Below the pieces are notes generated by a model. The model was not told where the DNA came from. It saw nothing but the letters and a program-made list of their open reading frames with translations, and searched no databases. A stretch of 36,578 bases of DNA from Branchiostoma floridae (taxonomy: Eukaryota > Chordata > Leptocardii > Amphioxiformes > Branchiostomatidae). Each line of letters opens with the position of its first letter. Position 1 is the stretch's first letter. Below, piece by piece: positions 1-9,488 of this stretch. The stretch is taken from contig NC_049996.1 of assembly GCF_000003815.2 (NCBI RefSeq), positions 8,497,794 to 8,534,371 on the forward strand. The letters are read 5' to 3'. Position numbers and translations under genes: made by a program.

Positions 1-845
1 TGGTAGATTTTTGTCATCTTTCGAAAATTAAAGTTTCTACTCAAGAGATCTTAAACCTTGAGGGTAGGCTAGCAGCTTCTTTGTCGGTGTATCTAGATTT
101 ATTCCATTATTAAATGGTAAAAAGCATTCATTCATTCCATAGTGATGAATACAACTTGTTTTCAACCATGGCAGTGAACGTGTCTTTGATCCAATAATCA
201 AGATACCCGAGGGATCTATTTCTTTTAATTGCATTGTCCTTTGATGTAAGGAACAGAAAACCTGATACTGGCTCTAAGGTGCGTACCACGCAAGCGCAAC
301 CATATGACCGTTTGTGACACCCGGAGTTGGTGTTGAGAATCTCACGTAAACACTTACTTTGATGCCGCCGTGTCCCAGGAAGTAGGCCGCACTTTGAACT
401 ATCATTTTTTTAAACACGTAGCCATGATTCATGTTGAAACCTTGCAAAAATACAACCATTCAAAGCGGAGAAAAGAAAACACGTCTCTTCGTGTTGGCTG
501 TGTCCGTCAGTTCCTCTTTGCTAATGACGTTTTAAGTTTTAATGAAGGAGAATTCTTATTACACAACCAGCAGGTACTTACATTGCTTACGTTTCCTATT
601 GAGTGAGTAAAATTGTTGTCAGGCGCTAAAATGACCATGAGTATAGAGAAAATGTTGTGTTGGTTTTCCAATGTTAAAAAGATGACAATATTGTCATACA
701 AGCGTGTGATGGACAATCACTCTCTCGAATATGGCAAGTCTACTGGTTTGCAGTTCTACTTTGACGGGCCTTCCCCGCCTTTCTCTTTGCCTCGACGGCT
801 GCTCAAGCGTGTACTCGAGGGTCTAAGCTACACTAGCGCACAAGT
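1..845. other. No recognisable gene
   Basis: I see no conserved domain, RNA gene or repeat end here. Short open frames exist on both strands but none has convincing codon bias or a recognisable motif. The right end runs into a segment that is duplicated inside the foldback at 1063-1297. Confidence 0.5.
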
Positions 846-848
846 CCA

Positions 849-937
849 ATATTCGGACGGATTTTGCATAAAGTATTACATTTTGTCATATCATGAGCTC
901 AATATAAGATACAACCTTCACGGCAACTGAAATGTCA
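849..937 (+). repeat. Direct repeat, outer copy
   Basis: This segment (core TCATATCATGAGC, then AATATAAGA and CCTTCACGGCAACTGAAATG) recurs at 1109-1212 with only scattered differences. The first part (ATATT, GACGG, TTTTGCAT) is also shared, so the match covers roughly 90-100 bp with a small indel. The second copy lies inside the loop of the foldback at 1063-1297. No function is visible. Confidence 0.75.
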
Positions 938-1062
938 TGTGATTCATCTATACAGATGTAATGTTACTTTTTATTGTTATGAAGTTGACTTCAGCTTGAC
1001 AAAGGAGGGTAAAAGAAAAGTAAAAAAAAAGGACTACAGGCATCACGAAGGACGGCTTCGCA

Positions 1063-1297
1063 TATTCTCCAAGCAGAGGTTGAGTCGCGGAGATATAGTA
1101 GTAGTCGATATTGCGACGGTTTTTGCATTTATTATTTAAACGTTAGGTGTTACATTTTGTCATATCATGAGCACAATATAAGAAACAACCTTCACGGCAA
1201 CTGAAATGTCATTGACACGCAAGCATACAGGAGTGAGCCGGTAAAAATCCCGACTACTACTATATCTCCGTCCGACTCAACCTCTGCTTGGAGAATA
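1063..1297. mobile_element. Foldback element F1 (TCTCCAAGCAGAGG tip)
   Basis: The left arm at 1063-1108 and the right arm at 1251-1297 are near-perfect reverse complements: both contain TATTCTCCAAGCAGAGG, then GAGTCG and GAGATATAGTAGTAGTCG. The loop of about 140 bp is not random; it is a copy of the sequence at 849-937. Related arms occur at 3575-3862, and the same tip occurs on five other elements here. It has no coding capacity, so it would be a non-autonomous foldback/MITE. I see no clear target duplication. Confidence 0.8.
1109..1212 (+). repeat. Direct repeat, copy inside F1 loop
   Basis: Second copy of the 849-937 segment. It begins immediately at the inner end of the left arm of F1, which suggests that the element boundary and the duplication boundary coincide. 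Confidence 0.7.
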
Positions 1298-1490
1298 GAA
1301 GTCGCAGGTGGCGTCGGTCAGCGCCTGCGTATTCGACAGAGCAAACATGCGCGACGTGACAGCGTTATCTTGGACGTTGCCACGCAAGTGAGCGAACGTT
1401 GACATGTACGATGACCGTACGTGAACGAACGTTGACACTTGACACGCACCCAGTATCCACCAGGCTAAAGGGGGTTCACACGTGCGTAGG

Positions 1491-1868
1491 TTGATCATTA
1501 CATGTAAGTTCTCGGCCTTGCCCAGAAATAATAAACACAACTCAGATTTCAAGGCATATATGTCTTTTATGAATGTGTACCAAAATTCAAATTATTGTGA
1601 TCATTACTTTACAGGCAACGCCCAGTAAAGGTAGGTAAGAAAAAAAGGGGGAAACGTGGAGAATTGAACTGCGACCTGAGTAAGGTGTGCGGGTTACACT
1701 GCTTAAGGGCTGACGTCAGAGTTGCGTAGGGTCTAAGCTCTCCTGTTTTGGTCAAAATTTGTTCAGTTCAGTATATTGATAAAAGCCTTCATACTACGAA
1801 GCTGTGCCTCGAAATTTGAGTTGTGCTTATTATTTCTGGGTGACGCCGAGAACTTATTGATCATTCCT
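1491..1868. mobile_element. Foldback element with ~65-bp arms and a tRNA-like insert
   Basis: The left arm (about 1491-1558) and right arm (about 1803-1868) are inverted copies; shared blocks include GATCATTA, AAGTTCTCGG, CCCAGAAATAATAA, CACAACTCA and ATTTCAAGGCA or close variants. The arms extend with more decay into 1560-1580 and 1755-1800. The middle (about 1600-1705) on the minus strand has the look of a tRNA-derived SINE head. Arms and loop appear to be of different origin. Confidence 0.65.
1605..1705 (-). mobile_element. Possible tRNA-derived SINE head
   Basis: Read on the minus strand, this has an A-box-like AAGCAGTGTAACCCG, then CACACCTTACTCAGG and a B-box-like GTCGCAGTTCAATTCTCC, spaced as in a tRNA. 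The first and last arms do not pair well, so it is not an intact tRNA gene. A decayed SINE head is the simplest reading. Confidence 0.35.
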
Positions 1869-1917
1869 CGTATATAAAAGTATTCAAGTCCGTATGAGGT
1901 CCGTCTTTGCCTCTACC

Positions 1918-2078
1918 AGGCTCCACAGGTTGCTGGAAAAATAATCGAAATTGGAGAAATATAGCCAGATAACATGTCAGAGGATTTAGCTGGGTCGCAA
2001 ATCATACTCCTCTAGCATATTATGTATGATCTATATTTCCCCAATTTTTACTATTTTTTCAGCAACATGTGGACTCTG
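1918..2078. mobile_element. Imperfect foldback element
   Basis: The left segment CCAGGCTCCACAGGTTGCTG followed by AAAAATA and ATTGGAGAAATATA (about 1918-1963) is an imperfect inverted copy of about 2032-2078 (TATATTTCCCCAATTTTTAC, then TTTTTTCAGCAACATGTGGA). The outer sequence CTCTACCAGGCTCC resembles the tip of the foldback at 13410-13927, so the two are probably relatives. Confidence 0.55.
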
Positions 2079-2099
2079 CTTGAAGAGTTCGTAGGAAGG

Positions 2100-2660
2100 C
2101 CATGTGGAGGCTAACACGCACGCGAGCAAATCACTGCTCCGCCACATTTGATCGGACCATTAGGAAATCGTGGGCTTGTCACTTCCCACATCCAGCTATC
2201 GGTAACCATGGCCGCAAATAGCAAATGATTGGTGACGTAAGTTACAAGACTAAAGCATAGTAACCAGAGAAAATGGCTATGCGGTTGTATAGATGACATC
2301 CGCGCGCGAAACAATTTTCGTTCATTTCCAGAAAAAAACGACCATACCGTGAATTCAAGCCTTGCCCATCTGTACGAAGTTAGTTTATATAACATAGGAA
2401 TTGTAGGAAGTAGCAAATATAAATCGGAAAGCGGGACTTATGTTTTAGAATACCAAATTCAATTCCAAAGTTAAAGAAGAAAATGCGTAAGAGCGAAATA
2501 AAGAATCTATTGCATCTGTATATACTATAAACTCTGTGTCCAGAGCCATTTATTGAAACCTTCCTAGCCTTCCTGCCTTTTCCGGCATATTTTCCTTTCC
2601 CGGCGTATTCCCGGTTAAAAATCGCGAATACATCGGTGAAGGATCGGAGGCTACGGTGAA
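2100..2660. other. No gene; decayed repeat fragments
   Basis: The stretch at about 2280-2360 (GATGACATCCGCGCG, then CAATTTTCGTTCATTTCC) resembles the sequence just inside the left end of the large element at 19388-20328. About 2575-2625 holds TTTTCCGGCATATTTTCC and TTCCCGG motifs that recur inverted at 5280-5350. I see no coding signal. Confidence 0.4.
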
Positions 2661-2835
2661 GTAATCTCCAAGCAGATCCTACGGTAGCATAAGATAGTAT
2701 CAAACGCTGGCAGAGGAGTGAAGCCGGCTTTTGAGTGTGTTTCGCTACATGGCAAATGTACACCTCTTGGCTGACTACACTCCTTGGCCAGTTTGGTACT
2801 ATCTTATGCCATTGCAGGATCTGCTTGGAGATTAC
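2661..2835. mobile_element. Foldback element D1 (TAATCTCCAAGCAGATCCT tip)
   Basis: The termini GTAATCTCCAAGCAGATCCT (2661) and AGGATCTGCTTGGAGATTAC (ending 2835) are exact inverted copies, and the arms continue through GCATAAGATAGTA. The inner parts also pair, more loosely, around GGAGTG and CACTCC. Flanks CGGTGAA and CGGTGGA may be a decayed target duplication. Sister copies lie at 14881-15026 and at the right edge. Confidence 0.8.
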
Positions 2836-2897
2836 CGGTGGAGGAGGCTAGGGACAAGGACGTTATGCTTATCACAACGTCAATGCTATACTAGCAA

Positions 2898-3113
2898 ATA
2901 CTGTAAATGCAGAAACTTTCGCGGTGGATTAATGTTCGCGGTTTTCGCGGCGGCCACTTCACCGTGAATTTAAAACCATCGCGAACATTTTTCCATATCA
3001 GTAAGAGACTACAGTGTATGGTGCTACCGCGAAATTAAAACCACCGCGAAAAGTCCATTTTCCCGCTACCGCGAAATTAAATCCCCGCGAATTTAAATGC
3101 ATTGATAGTAAAA
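2898..3113. mobile_element. TTCGCGG-rich TIR element, copy 1
   Basis: It starts TACTGTAAATGCAGAAACTT and ends near TTTAAATGCATTGATAGTA, an imperfect inverted terminus. The interior alternates TTCGCGG, CACCGCGAA, CCGCGAATTTAA and ACCGCGAAATTAAA blocks on both strands. A shorter inverted copy sits at 15115-15258. No open frame of note; it is a non-autonomous element. Confidence 0.7.
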
Positions 3114-3393
3114 GTGGACAACATCAGAGATTTCCTGTCATTACCATACCACCAGGAGTGGGTTGGCCCCAGGGATGGCTAGAGCTGGGCACAGGCAGGA
3201 AGAATCATATTAGGAAGTGCGGGTTGAAAAGAATCACGATCAAAGGGCGGACCGGATATTCCCTTAGTCTGTCTTTCATTTCCTTTTAAACGGAAGCCAC
3301 ATCCAAATGACCGGAAATCTAGTATTACTATTTATATTTTGATCATCGGAAAATAAGTCAAATGTTGCCACCTCCGCAGACATGTGGAGCGGC
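3114..3393. other. No recognisable gene
   Basis: Ordinary-looking sequence with no motif I recognise, running up to the first assembly gap. Confidence 0.4.
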
Positions 3394-3493
3394 NNNNNNN
3401 NNNNNNNNNNNNNNNNNNNNNNNNNNNNNNNNNNNNNNNNNNNNNNNNNNNNNNNNNNNNNNNNNNNNNNNNNNNNNNNNNNNNNNNNNNNNN
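3394..3493. other. Assembly gap
   Basis: A run of exactly 100 N, the conventional length for a gap of unknown size. Confidence 0.99.
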
Positions 3494-3574
3494 TAAAGTA
3501 AGCGCAGAATTTGACGATAGTTATATCGTGGTTTGTTAAGAAGACTCGGGTAATCTTAATAGGAAGGCAATAGT

Positions 3575-3862
3575 CCGGTACCCGGATGGAAAATCGCTCC
3601 CCGTAAAACTTTACTACTTTCCAAGCAGAGGTCGAATCGCGCAGATATATAGTAGTAGTCGAAAAAATTACACTCGCGCTCTTCCTAGTGAAACTACTAT
3701 TATATATCTGCGCGATTCGACCTCTGCTTGGAAAGTAGTAATGTTTTACGGGGAGAGCGCGAGTGTAATTTTTTGGGAAACTACTATTATATATCTGCGC
3801 GATTCGACCTCTGCTTGGAAAGTAGTAAAGTTTTACGGGGAGCGATTTTCTAGCCCGGTTAC
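3575..3862. mobile_element. Complex foldback F2 with a duplicated right arm
   Basis: The left arm (about 3575-3660: AAAATCGCTCCCCGTAAAAC, ACTTTCCAAGCAGAGGTCGA, CGCGCAGATATATAGTAGTA) is an inverted match to about 3780-3862. A second right-arm copy lies at about 3690-3752. The short segment AAAAATTACACTCGCGCTCT (about 3664-3683) is itself inverted at about 3754-3775. The order is therefore A, x, A*, x*, A*, where * marks reverse complement. The arms are relatives of F1. Confidence 0.8.
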
Positions 3863-4077
3863 CAGCCTAAAATTTTACTTGTATTTTTAGGGTAGTGAGT
3901 GTAAAGAACCAAGGTAGAATTAGGATGGTACCCAGGCTACGATTTTCAACATTGGTTAAGGTTCTCTATGCTGGGGGGATGGGGGGGGGGCGCATATTTT
4001 CCACAGGTATAAAGGCCCATGTTAGAAATAATGAACGCCGCCGCCGCGAGAAAAAAAGTACATTAGGGTCAGTACAA
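3863..4077. other. No recognisable gene
   Basis: Contains a short G run near 3975-3990 and no supported coding region. Confidence 0.4.
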
Positions 4078-4285
4078 TAATTGTTAGTTTGTTTATTTTT
4101 ATTCTTCCAGGGGTATATGTCGCCTGGCTGGCGTTTTTTGAAGTTCCGTAGGTGGGGGGAAACCCCGTACATACATAAATGCAACATAACAGTGATCGAT
4201 AACAATATCAAATCAAATAGATGATAATACAGCAAGAATAAATCAACATATATTAACGCAAGTTTACTAAATACAAAATAAGACA
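4078..4285 (-). mobile_element. Probable LINE 3' end
   Basis: Read on the minus strand, this contains GCCAGGCGACATATACCCC, then TGGAAGAATAAAAATAAACA. A conserved 3' UTR ending in AATAAA-like repeats is typical of CR1-type LINE tails. No reverse transcriptase coding is left. The family call rests on remembered texture of invertebrate LINE ends. Confidence 0.4.
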
Positions 4286-4289
4286 AATC

Positions 4290-4599
4290 AAATGTACAGC
4301 CTTAATCCTAATATCACTAGAAATCATAATCAAAATGAAATGAGAATTCTTACAAGAAACAGGAACAGGAAAAAAAGACATAACGGATTACATTTCAGAC
4401 CATGTAGTATTCTGGTATTTCTGTGGTATACACTTTTACCTAGCCTCCATAGCAGGCTCTCTGGGGCCTTTTTTGGGCTCATAATACACTTTTGCTGGCC
4501 ATTTCTATTTGTACTCGGTCGCTGATTGCTGGCGTTTTCTGATTGCCGGCCTCCAAGTGGAGGCTACTTTTACCAGTAAACGTACCTCTGGTATATGAT
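4290..4599. other. No recognisable gene
   Basis: An AT-rich stretch followed by ordinary sequence. I see no structure beyond low-complexity patches. Confidence 0.4.
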
Positions 4600-4680
4600 T
4601 TGTCTGACCCTTGCCTCTTCCCTCGTGATATCAATGAAAAGTGGCCTGTGGGCCGATTTGAGCTTTCATGAACAAACCTC
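4600..4680 (+). mobile_element. LINE 3' UTR fragment, copy 1
   Basis: CTTGCCTCTTCCCTC, ATCAATGAAAAGTGGCCTG and GAGCTTTCATGAACAAA match, in order, the block at about 5620-5700. Both end in an ATGAACAAA/ATAAATAAATAAA-like tail, as expected for truncated LINE insertions of one family. Confidence 0.5.
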
Positions 4681-4734
4681 ACTGGCAATGGCATGTTTAC
4701 AAGCCTAGTTTTTGAACTGCCAAATCCTTATCAT

Positions 4735-5080
4735 TGTCCGCAAGTCAACCCGCTCAGAACAGCCGACTTTTGATGTTTTGATGTTTTTTCCAAGGTTTAT
4801 GGAGGACTCTATTAGTCTAGGCGATTTGTGCAAACATTGCTCAAATTATGGTAAAAGGACGAAACTTTGCATACGTGTTCTGTACAACAATAGAAACATT
4901 TCCAGGGGTGGAGTCAAAAGAAACGTACATTTACGTACGAAAATTTATGCTTTTACCACATTTTGAGCAATTTTAGCTATATTTTGTACCAATCGCCATT
5001 GTTCACAAGTCAACCCGCTCAGAACAGCCGACGTTAAGTGCTTTTATGTTTTGTTTTTCAAGGTTTATGGAGTGCTATAC
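4735..5080. repeat. Direct repeats flanking an inverted repeat
   Basis: A 27-bp identical block (starting CAAGTCAACCCGCTC) occurs at 4741-4767 and 5006-5032. Similarity continues to CAAGGTTTATGGAG at 4792 and 5059. Between them, GCTCAAATTATGGTAAAAG (from 4839) and CTTTTACCACATTTTGAGC (from 4950) form an imperfect inverted pair. It may be a small composite foldback or a tandem duplication interrupted by one. Confidence 0.7.
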
Positions 5081-5211
5081 AGTCTTTACATATATACATA
5101 TATACAGTATTAGTAGAACGTCCTTGCACGCTGATGTCAATCACCTTGTCGGGCACTGACCTCTGGTTTGTCGTGTATGTAACATCCGGGAGTTAGGAAC
5201 ACCAGCTGTGT

Positions 5212-5439
5212 CGCTGTTGTACAGCGCTTACCTTCCTCCTTCACCGGCGTCTCTAGGGCATTGACGAAAGTTGCGACTTTTATCCGGGAATACGACAGGA
5301 AAGGAAAAAAGAAGAAATATGCCGGGAAAGGAAAAATGCCGGGAGAAGAATATATACCGGGGTGGGGAGGGGGGGGGGGGGGTACCGGCCCTAGTACTAG
5401 GCCCAGGCCCTAAAGACGCTGTTGTACAGCGCTTACCTT
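5212..5439 (+). repeat. Segment bounded by 23-bp direct repeats
   Basis: An identical 23-bp block (core GTTGTACAGCGCTTACCTT) lies at 5212-5234 and 5417-5439. It is partly palindromic (CGCTGT, TGT, ACAGCG). The 180 bp between holds CCGGGAAAGGAAAAATGCCG-like purine-rich repeats and a 14-G run at 5369-5382. This could be a tandem duplication or an insertion with a long target duplication. Confidence 0.7.
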
Positions 5440-5599
5440 GAGAGAGTAGGAAATGAAACATGTTTTTATATGACCAAAACGAACGAACACGGACTATGAA
5501 CGCTGAGCTTTCGCTCTACTAATGTTTTTAGTATGTACATGTACATATAGTGATATATATGATTTAATAGGACTAGATAAAATCTGTATCTGTTTTTTT

Positions 5600-5712
5600 C
5601 TGTTATGTTTCATCTGATCTTACCTTCCCCATGACCTCAATGAAAAGCTGCCTACAGGTTGATTGAGCTTCTCATAAATAAATAAAGGTTAAAACAAACA
5701 AACAAACAAACA
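5600..5712 (+). mobile_element. LINE 3' UTR fragment, copy 2
   Basis: Matches the 4600-4680 fragment (ACCTTCCCC, CCTCAATGAAAAGCTGCCT, TTGAGCTTCTCAT) and ends in AAATAAATAAAGG, then a short AACA microsatellite. It is probably a 5'-truncated LINE insertion on the plus strand. Confidence 0.5.
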
Positions 5713-6670
5713 TATCTTCATTGTCGCAATGCTAGTAGATTCATCTTGCGTTATGAACGATTACCCTCATGTATCAATTAGTTTATTCATGTACTAAATG
5801 TATTTACAAAGTTTAATGGTCTTAAATGTTTTACTTTCCGTTGTACAAATGGCGGGGTTAATATGAGTCGTCACAACTTGACGTCGCCGCCACTTCGTCA
5901 CCGTACTTTTATTCGTATCTTTCTCGTTATCTTCTTCAATAAAGTTTAATTAAAAACAATTAGCGATCCGCCGGCTAAAAGTAGTGCCAGTTATAACTAC
6001 CACCAGAAGGCACATATTAGAGATAAAGGAACCAACTGTTGGGAACACTAAAAGGTCCTTGAACAACTAATAACAGCAATGGCATGGAATGTTGAAATAG
6101 ACTGTACACTTGCACGGCAGTAGTACCATTCAAAACCATTCATGTTACTAAAATCAAGTAATGTTTTTACATGCCCAACACTAGGTGACGCTGTATGCCA
6201 ATCAGTCACATAGAACACAAACCCATTTTAACACGACTTTCTTATCTGACCTAAACTGGAACTTCAGTACGCCACAACACAATAATAAAGAAATGTCTCA
6301 TTTCTAGCTACATTACAGATACATGCCTCACATGTGAAATTCACAGGTTGAGGCCTTGAATAAATCAATCCTCCAGGCGACCTACATACAGGGACACACC
6401 GAAATAGATCTAGAACCTCTCCACAATAACGACCAATTAGACACTACCTGGCGGTGCTTGTCTGTGTTGACAAAAGCTCTGTCATGGATACTACATCCTG
6501 GTAAAATCACCAGAGGGTGGGACGTCGTATTTTCAACAGGTTGTATGGCACCTAAAAAAGACGTCTCTGTAACTACTGTTAGTTTCATTGCAGTTAATAT
6601 GTTGAAGAAATTCAGTTTCTTTTTTAGTTTATGTGACAGCGACATCTTTTTACTACACCTAAAATGAATG
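5713..6670. other. No recognisable gene
   Basis: Nearly 1 kb with no clear repeat end, splice-flanked frame or RNA gene. Two overlapping open frames near 6356-6717 on opposite strands lack codon bias or homology that I can recognise. Confidence 0.4.
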
Positions 6671-6679
6671 GACGTTAAA

Positions 6680-7055
6680 ACGCACACATCAATGTTTTTT
6701 TTTTTCAAGAAACACACTCACAGAACATCACACATATATACCCACACACAGACACTCACACATATGCGCGCTCACAGGCACTCACACATTTGCATACACA
6801 CACAGGCACATATGCACACGCATAAAAAACACACACTCACACACCTGCACACACAGACACACATATGTAGCCTCTATCAGGCTAGATCCACGGAGCCCAG
6901 CAGAGCCTACATACGTACACACACACACACACTCACTCACACATATGCACACACACACAAACACACACAGAGACTCACATACGCACAAAACATACATGCA
7001 CACGCACAAAAGGGAGACCAAATGATTGACGCACACACACACACACACGCCAGTA
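6680..7055. repeat. CA-rich compound microsatellite
   Basis: Runs of CACACA interrupted by CACTCACAC, CATATGCAC and CACAGAC variants, with a short unique island around 6868-6910. The open frames it creates (Thr/His-rich on plus, Cys/Val-rich on minus) are artefacts of the dinucleotide repeat. Confidence 0.9.
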
Positions 7056-7360
7056 CACGTTTTTGCCCATAACAATATGATTTTATGATATGTATGAAAT
7101 TTAATTGATAGATGACTCTGACTCTGAAATGTTTAGGTGGATCTTTGATCAAGTGAATCCACTCTCTAGTACCGGGACACACCAAAATGGAATCGTGTGC
7201 AATGGGCACGTATAGATACCAACCGTCCGTGATTGGATTTGACGTTGTGAAAAGAAGCCTGTCACTGACAATGAGTTCAACACACTTACATCTCTACACA
7301 CATGCGCGACGATAGCTTAAGTTAATACGGCATAGTTACCTGCCTGATAATGGAGGTATT

Positions 7361-7404
7361 GTTTTAGGTCTAGATCTGTTTGTTTGTTTAGGTCTAGATC
7401 TGTT
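7361..7404 (+). repeat. Short tandem duplication
   Basis: TTTAGGTCTAGATCTGTTT occurs twice, 23-24 bp apart. Nothing else in 7060-7640 looks like a gene. GTCACAGCTT (7501-7510) and AAGCTGTGAC (7522-7531) form a perfect 10-bp stem. Confidence 0.8.
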
Positions 7405-7650
7405 TCTTCTCGTTACAGTGTTGTTTCATAACACTCTAAACTCTTTTTTTTGCGAGAGACTAGTCAGGCTGGTCTCTTCCCCTTTAAATCCTCATCTGTA
7501 GTCACAGCTTATGTTAGATACAAGCTGTGACGCTCTTCATATATATCTTTCTGTACCTTGCATCCCAAATATATTTGTATCATCAAAGGCAAGGAGAGTT
7601 GCAGACGATGGTGTGAACACGTGGCTTTAGATTTCCCTATTGCCGCCAAG

Positions 7651-7901
7651 TAGTCTCTAGGCAGACGTGTCAGCTGGATTTTTTTAAGAGAAGAATTTGG
7701 CCAAATAGGGACAAATAAGTTGCTACATGTATGGGTGGGTGCTCAGTCAATCTTTTGCAGTCTACGGCCAGCTATCCGCCGGTCGGCCAGTTCACTCCTA
7801 GGCCTATCAACTCCTACTAGACCCTAGACTAGTACTTTTATTCCTAATTTGGCCATAGCCCCCTATACCTACTCCGCCAGGCCGGAGTCTGGAAGAGACT
7901 A
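7651..7901 (+). mobile_element. TIR element with TTGGCCAAATAGGGAC, copy A
   Basis: It begins TAGTCTCTAGGCAGAC and ends GTCTGGAAGAGACTA, an imperfect inverted terminus with TA on both outer edges, compatible with a TA target. Internal landmarks are TTGGCCAAATAGGGAC, TTTTGCAGTCTA, AGTTCACTCCTAGGCC and CTTTTATTCCTAA. The same landmarks in the same order occur at 34951-35152, and inverted at 31655-31795. It has no coding capacity. Confidence 0.65.
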
Positions 7902-7914
7902 GTATGGCATAATC

Positions 7915-7949
7915 CAAGGAGGTTGAAAGAGGTCTTTTTAACCTCCTTG
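7915..7949. repeat. Mini-hairpin (CAAGGAGGTT...AACCTCCTTG)
   Basis: A 35-bp near-perfect palindrome: the two 10-bp ends pair exactly and the GAAAGA/TCTTTTT interior nearly so. Similar tips occur at 11826, 28017, 32631 and (half only) 33996. Confidence 0.7.
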
Positions 7950-7994
7950 CATAATCTGAATCTGTATAACACAAACTCTACTGGGGGCCCCAAA

Positions 7995-8210
7995 GCCCTT
8001 TTCCGTAGAGCGTAATCGGCGGTTTTAATTCTACGTACTCCGTAGCGGGACCGCTCGAATTCAACGTAGAGCGTAATCGGTGCATTTTGCGTCGAGCGAT
8101 ATTGGCCCCTTTAATTTAACGTATTACGTAGAAGCTAACCGGATTTTACCGTAAAACGTAATTCATATTAATTTTTCGTCAAGCGTAATCAAAGTTTCAT
8201 TAAACTTAAC
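7995..8210 (+). repeat. Degenerate ~60-bp CpG-rich tandem repeat
   Basis: The motif CGTAGAGCGTAATCGG or a close variant recurs at about 8005, 8063, 8128 and 8183, with ACGTA-rich spacers between. It directly precedes a longer tandem array. Confidence 0.6.
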
Positions 8211-8224
8211 TAGTCTACCGGCAA

Positions 8225-9000
8225 ATTTTACCCGCAAAAATGCTGGAAATTGCGTTTCAAAGGGTCCAGATTTCAAAATTTCGCCGGACATTACTTGCTA
8301 TGGCTCAACACTTCGGCACTGGACATGGTGAAAATATGTTGCGGGAGCGTCGTCCCCCAACTAGTAGAAATCTTTTTACCGACCTTAGCTTAGTTAACAA
8401 GCAAAATGTGCCCCTTAAATGCAGGAAATGGCATTTCAGAGGGTCGAGATTTCAATTTTTCTCCGGGCGCCGGGCGGCCCTTGCCAAGGCTTGCGCGCGA
8501 CGGCTTGGGCCTAGCCTCCGGCGCTCACGACTCTCCGGCGCTCGTCGCCCTCAAAGACGTTTCTCTGACAGAAATGTCATTACATTGAGCATATGGTCTG
8601 CCAGCAAAATTTGTCCCTCAAAATGCAGGAAATGGTGTTTCAGAGGGTAAAAATTTCCCAATTTTCCCGTACCTACCTTGCGACAGTTCGACTGTTCGTG
8701 CTTTCGGCACTCGAAATCTGAAAATGATGTTTGGGGGCGTTGCCCAGCTTAAAGCTAAAACCATGTGAATTTCTAATTGGATGCTATTTAACTTAGCTTA
8801 GTCTGTGAGCAACATTTGCCCTTCAAAATGCTTAAAATGGCGTTTCAGAGGGTCAAGATTTCACAATATTCCCGGGGGAGCATGCCCCCAGACGCCCTAG
8901 GATTGTCGCGCCTCCGCTTTCGGTGCTACAAGTGCTGAAAATTACGTCACATGAGAAATTTGCTGTCGCCTCCTTTGGCCAGCAAGACGTCTTTAGAAGC
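8225..9000 (+). repeat. Four-copy tandem array, unit ~180-205 bp
   Basis: Each unit carries AAAATTTGCCCCTCA-like sequence, AAATGCAGGAAATGG, GTTTCAGAGGGTCAAGATT and TTCCCGGGGG-like sequence. The AAATGC landmark falls at 8238, 8417, 8621 and 8826, giving spacings of 179, 204 and 205. Units are diverged. I remember similar sequence as dispersed in amphioxus transcripts, but cannot verify that. A 136-residue open frame over two units has no recognisable domain and is probably fortuitous. Confidence 0.75.
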
Positions 9001-9061
9001 TAACTTTTAATCTTATTGATGGAATTATCAGTTTTGTTTAGATCTCATCTTCAACACCAAC

Positions 9062-9488
9062 NNNNNNNNNNNNNNNNNNNNNNNNNNNNNNNNNNNNNNN
9101 NNNNNNNNNNNNNNNNNNNNNNNNNNNNNNNNNNNNNNNNNNNNNNNNNNNNNNNNNNNNNNNNNNNNNNNNNNNNNNNNNNNNNNNNNNNNNNNNNNNN
9201 NNNNNNNNNNNNNNNNNNNNNNNNNNNNNNNNNNNNNNNNNNNNNNNNNNNNNNNNNNNNNNNNNNNNNNNNNNNNNNNNNNNNNNNNNNNNNNNNNNNN
9301 NNNNNNNNNNNNNNNNNNNNNNNNNNNNNNNNNNNNNNNNNNNNNNNNNNNNNNNNNNNNNNNNNNNNNNNNNNNNNNNNNNNNNNNNNNNNNNNNNNNN
9401 NNNNNNNNNNNNNNNNNNNNNNNNNNNNNNNNNNNNNNNNNNNNNNNNNNNNNNNNNNNNNNNNNNNNNNNNNNNNNNNNNNNNNNNN
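9062..9488. other. Assembly gap ending at a poly-C tract
   Basis: 427 N, followed directly by a 20-C run (9490-9509) and a second 15-C run (9568-9582). Homopolymer sequencing failure is the likely cause of the gap. Confidence 0.95.

Noticed and set aside
6668-7209. Thr/His-rich and Cys/Val-rich open frames on both strands
   Set aside because: They are translations of the CA/TG microsatellite; open in several frames only because the repeat lacks stop codons.
8240-8650. 136-codon Arg-rich frame
   Set aside because: It runs across two units of a tandem array without preserving the same peptide in each, so it is not under coding constraint.
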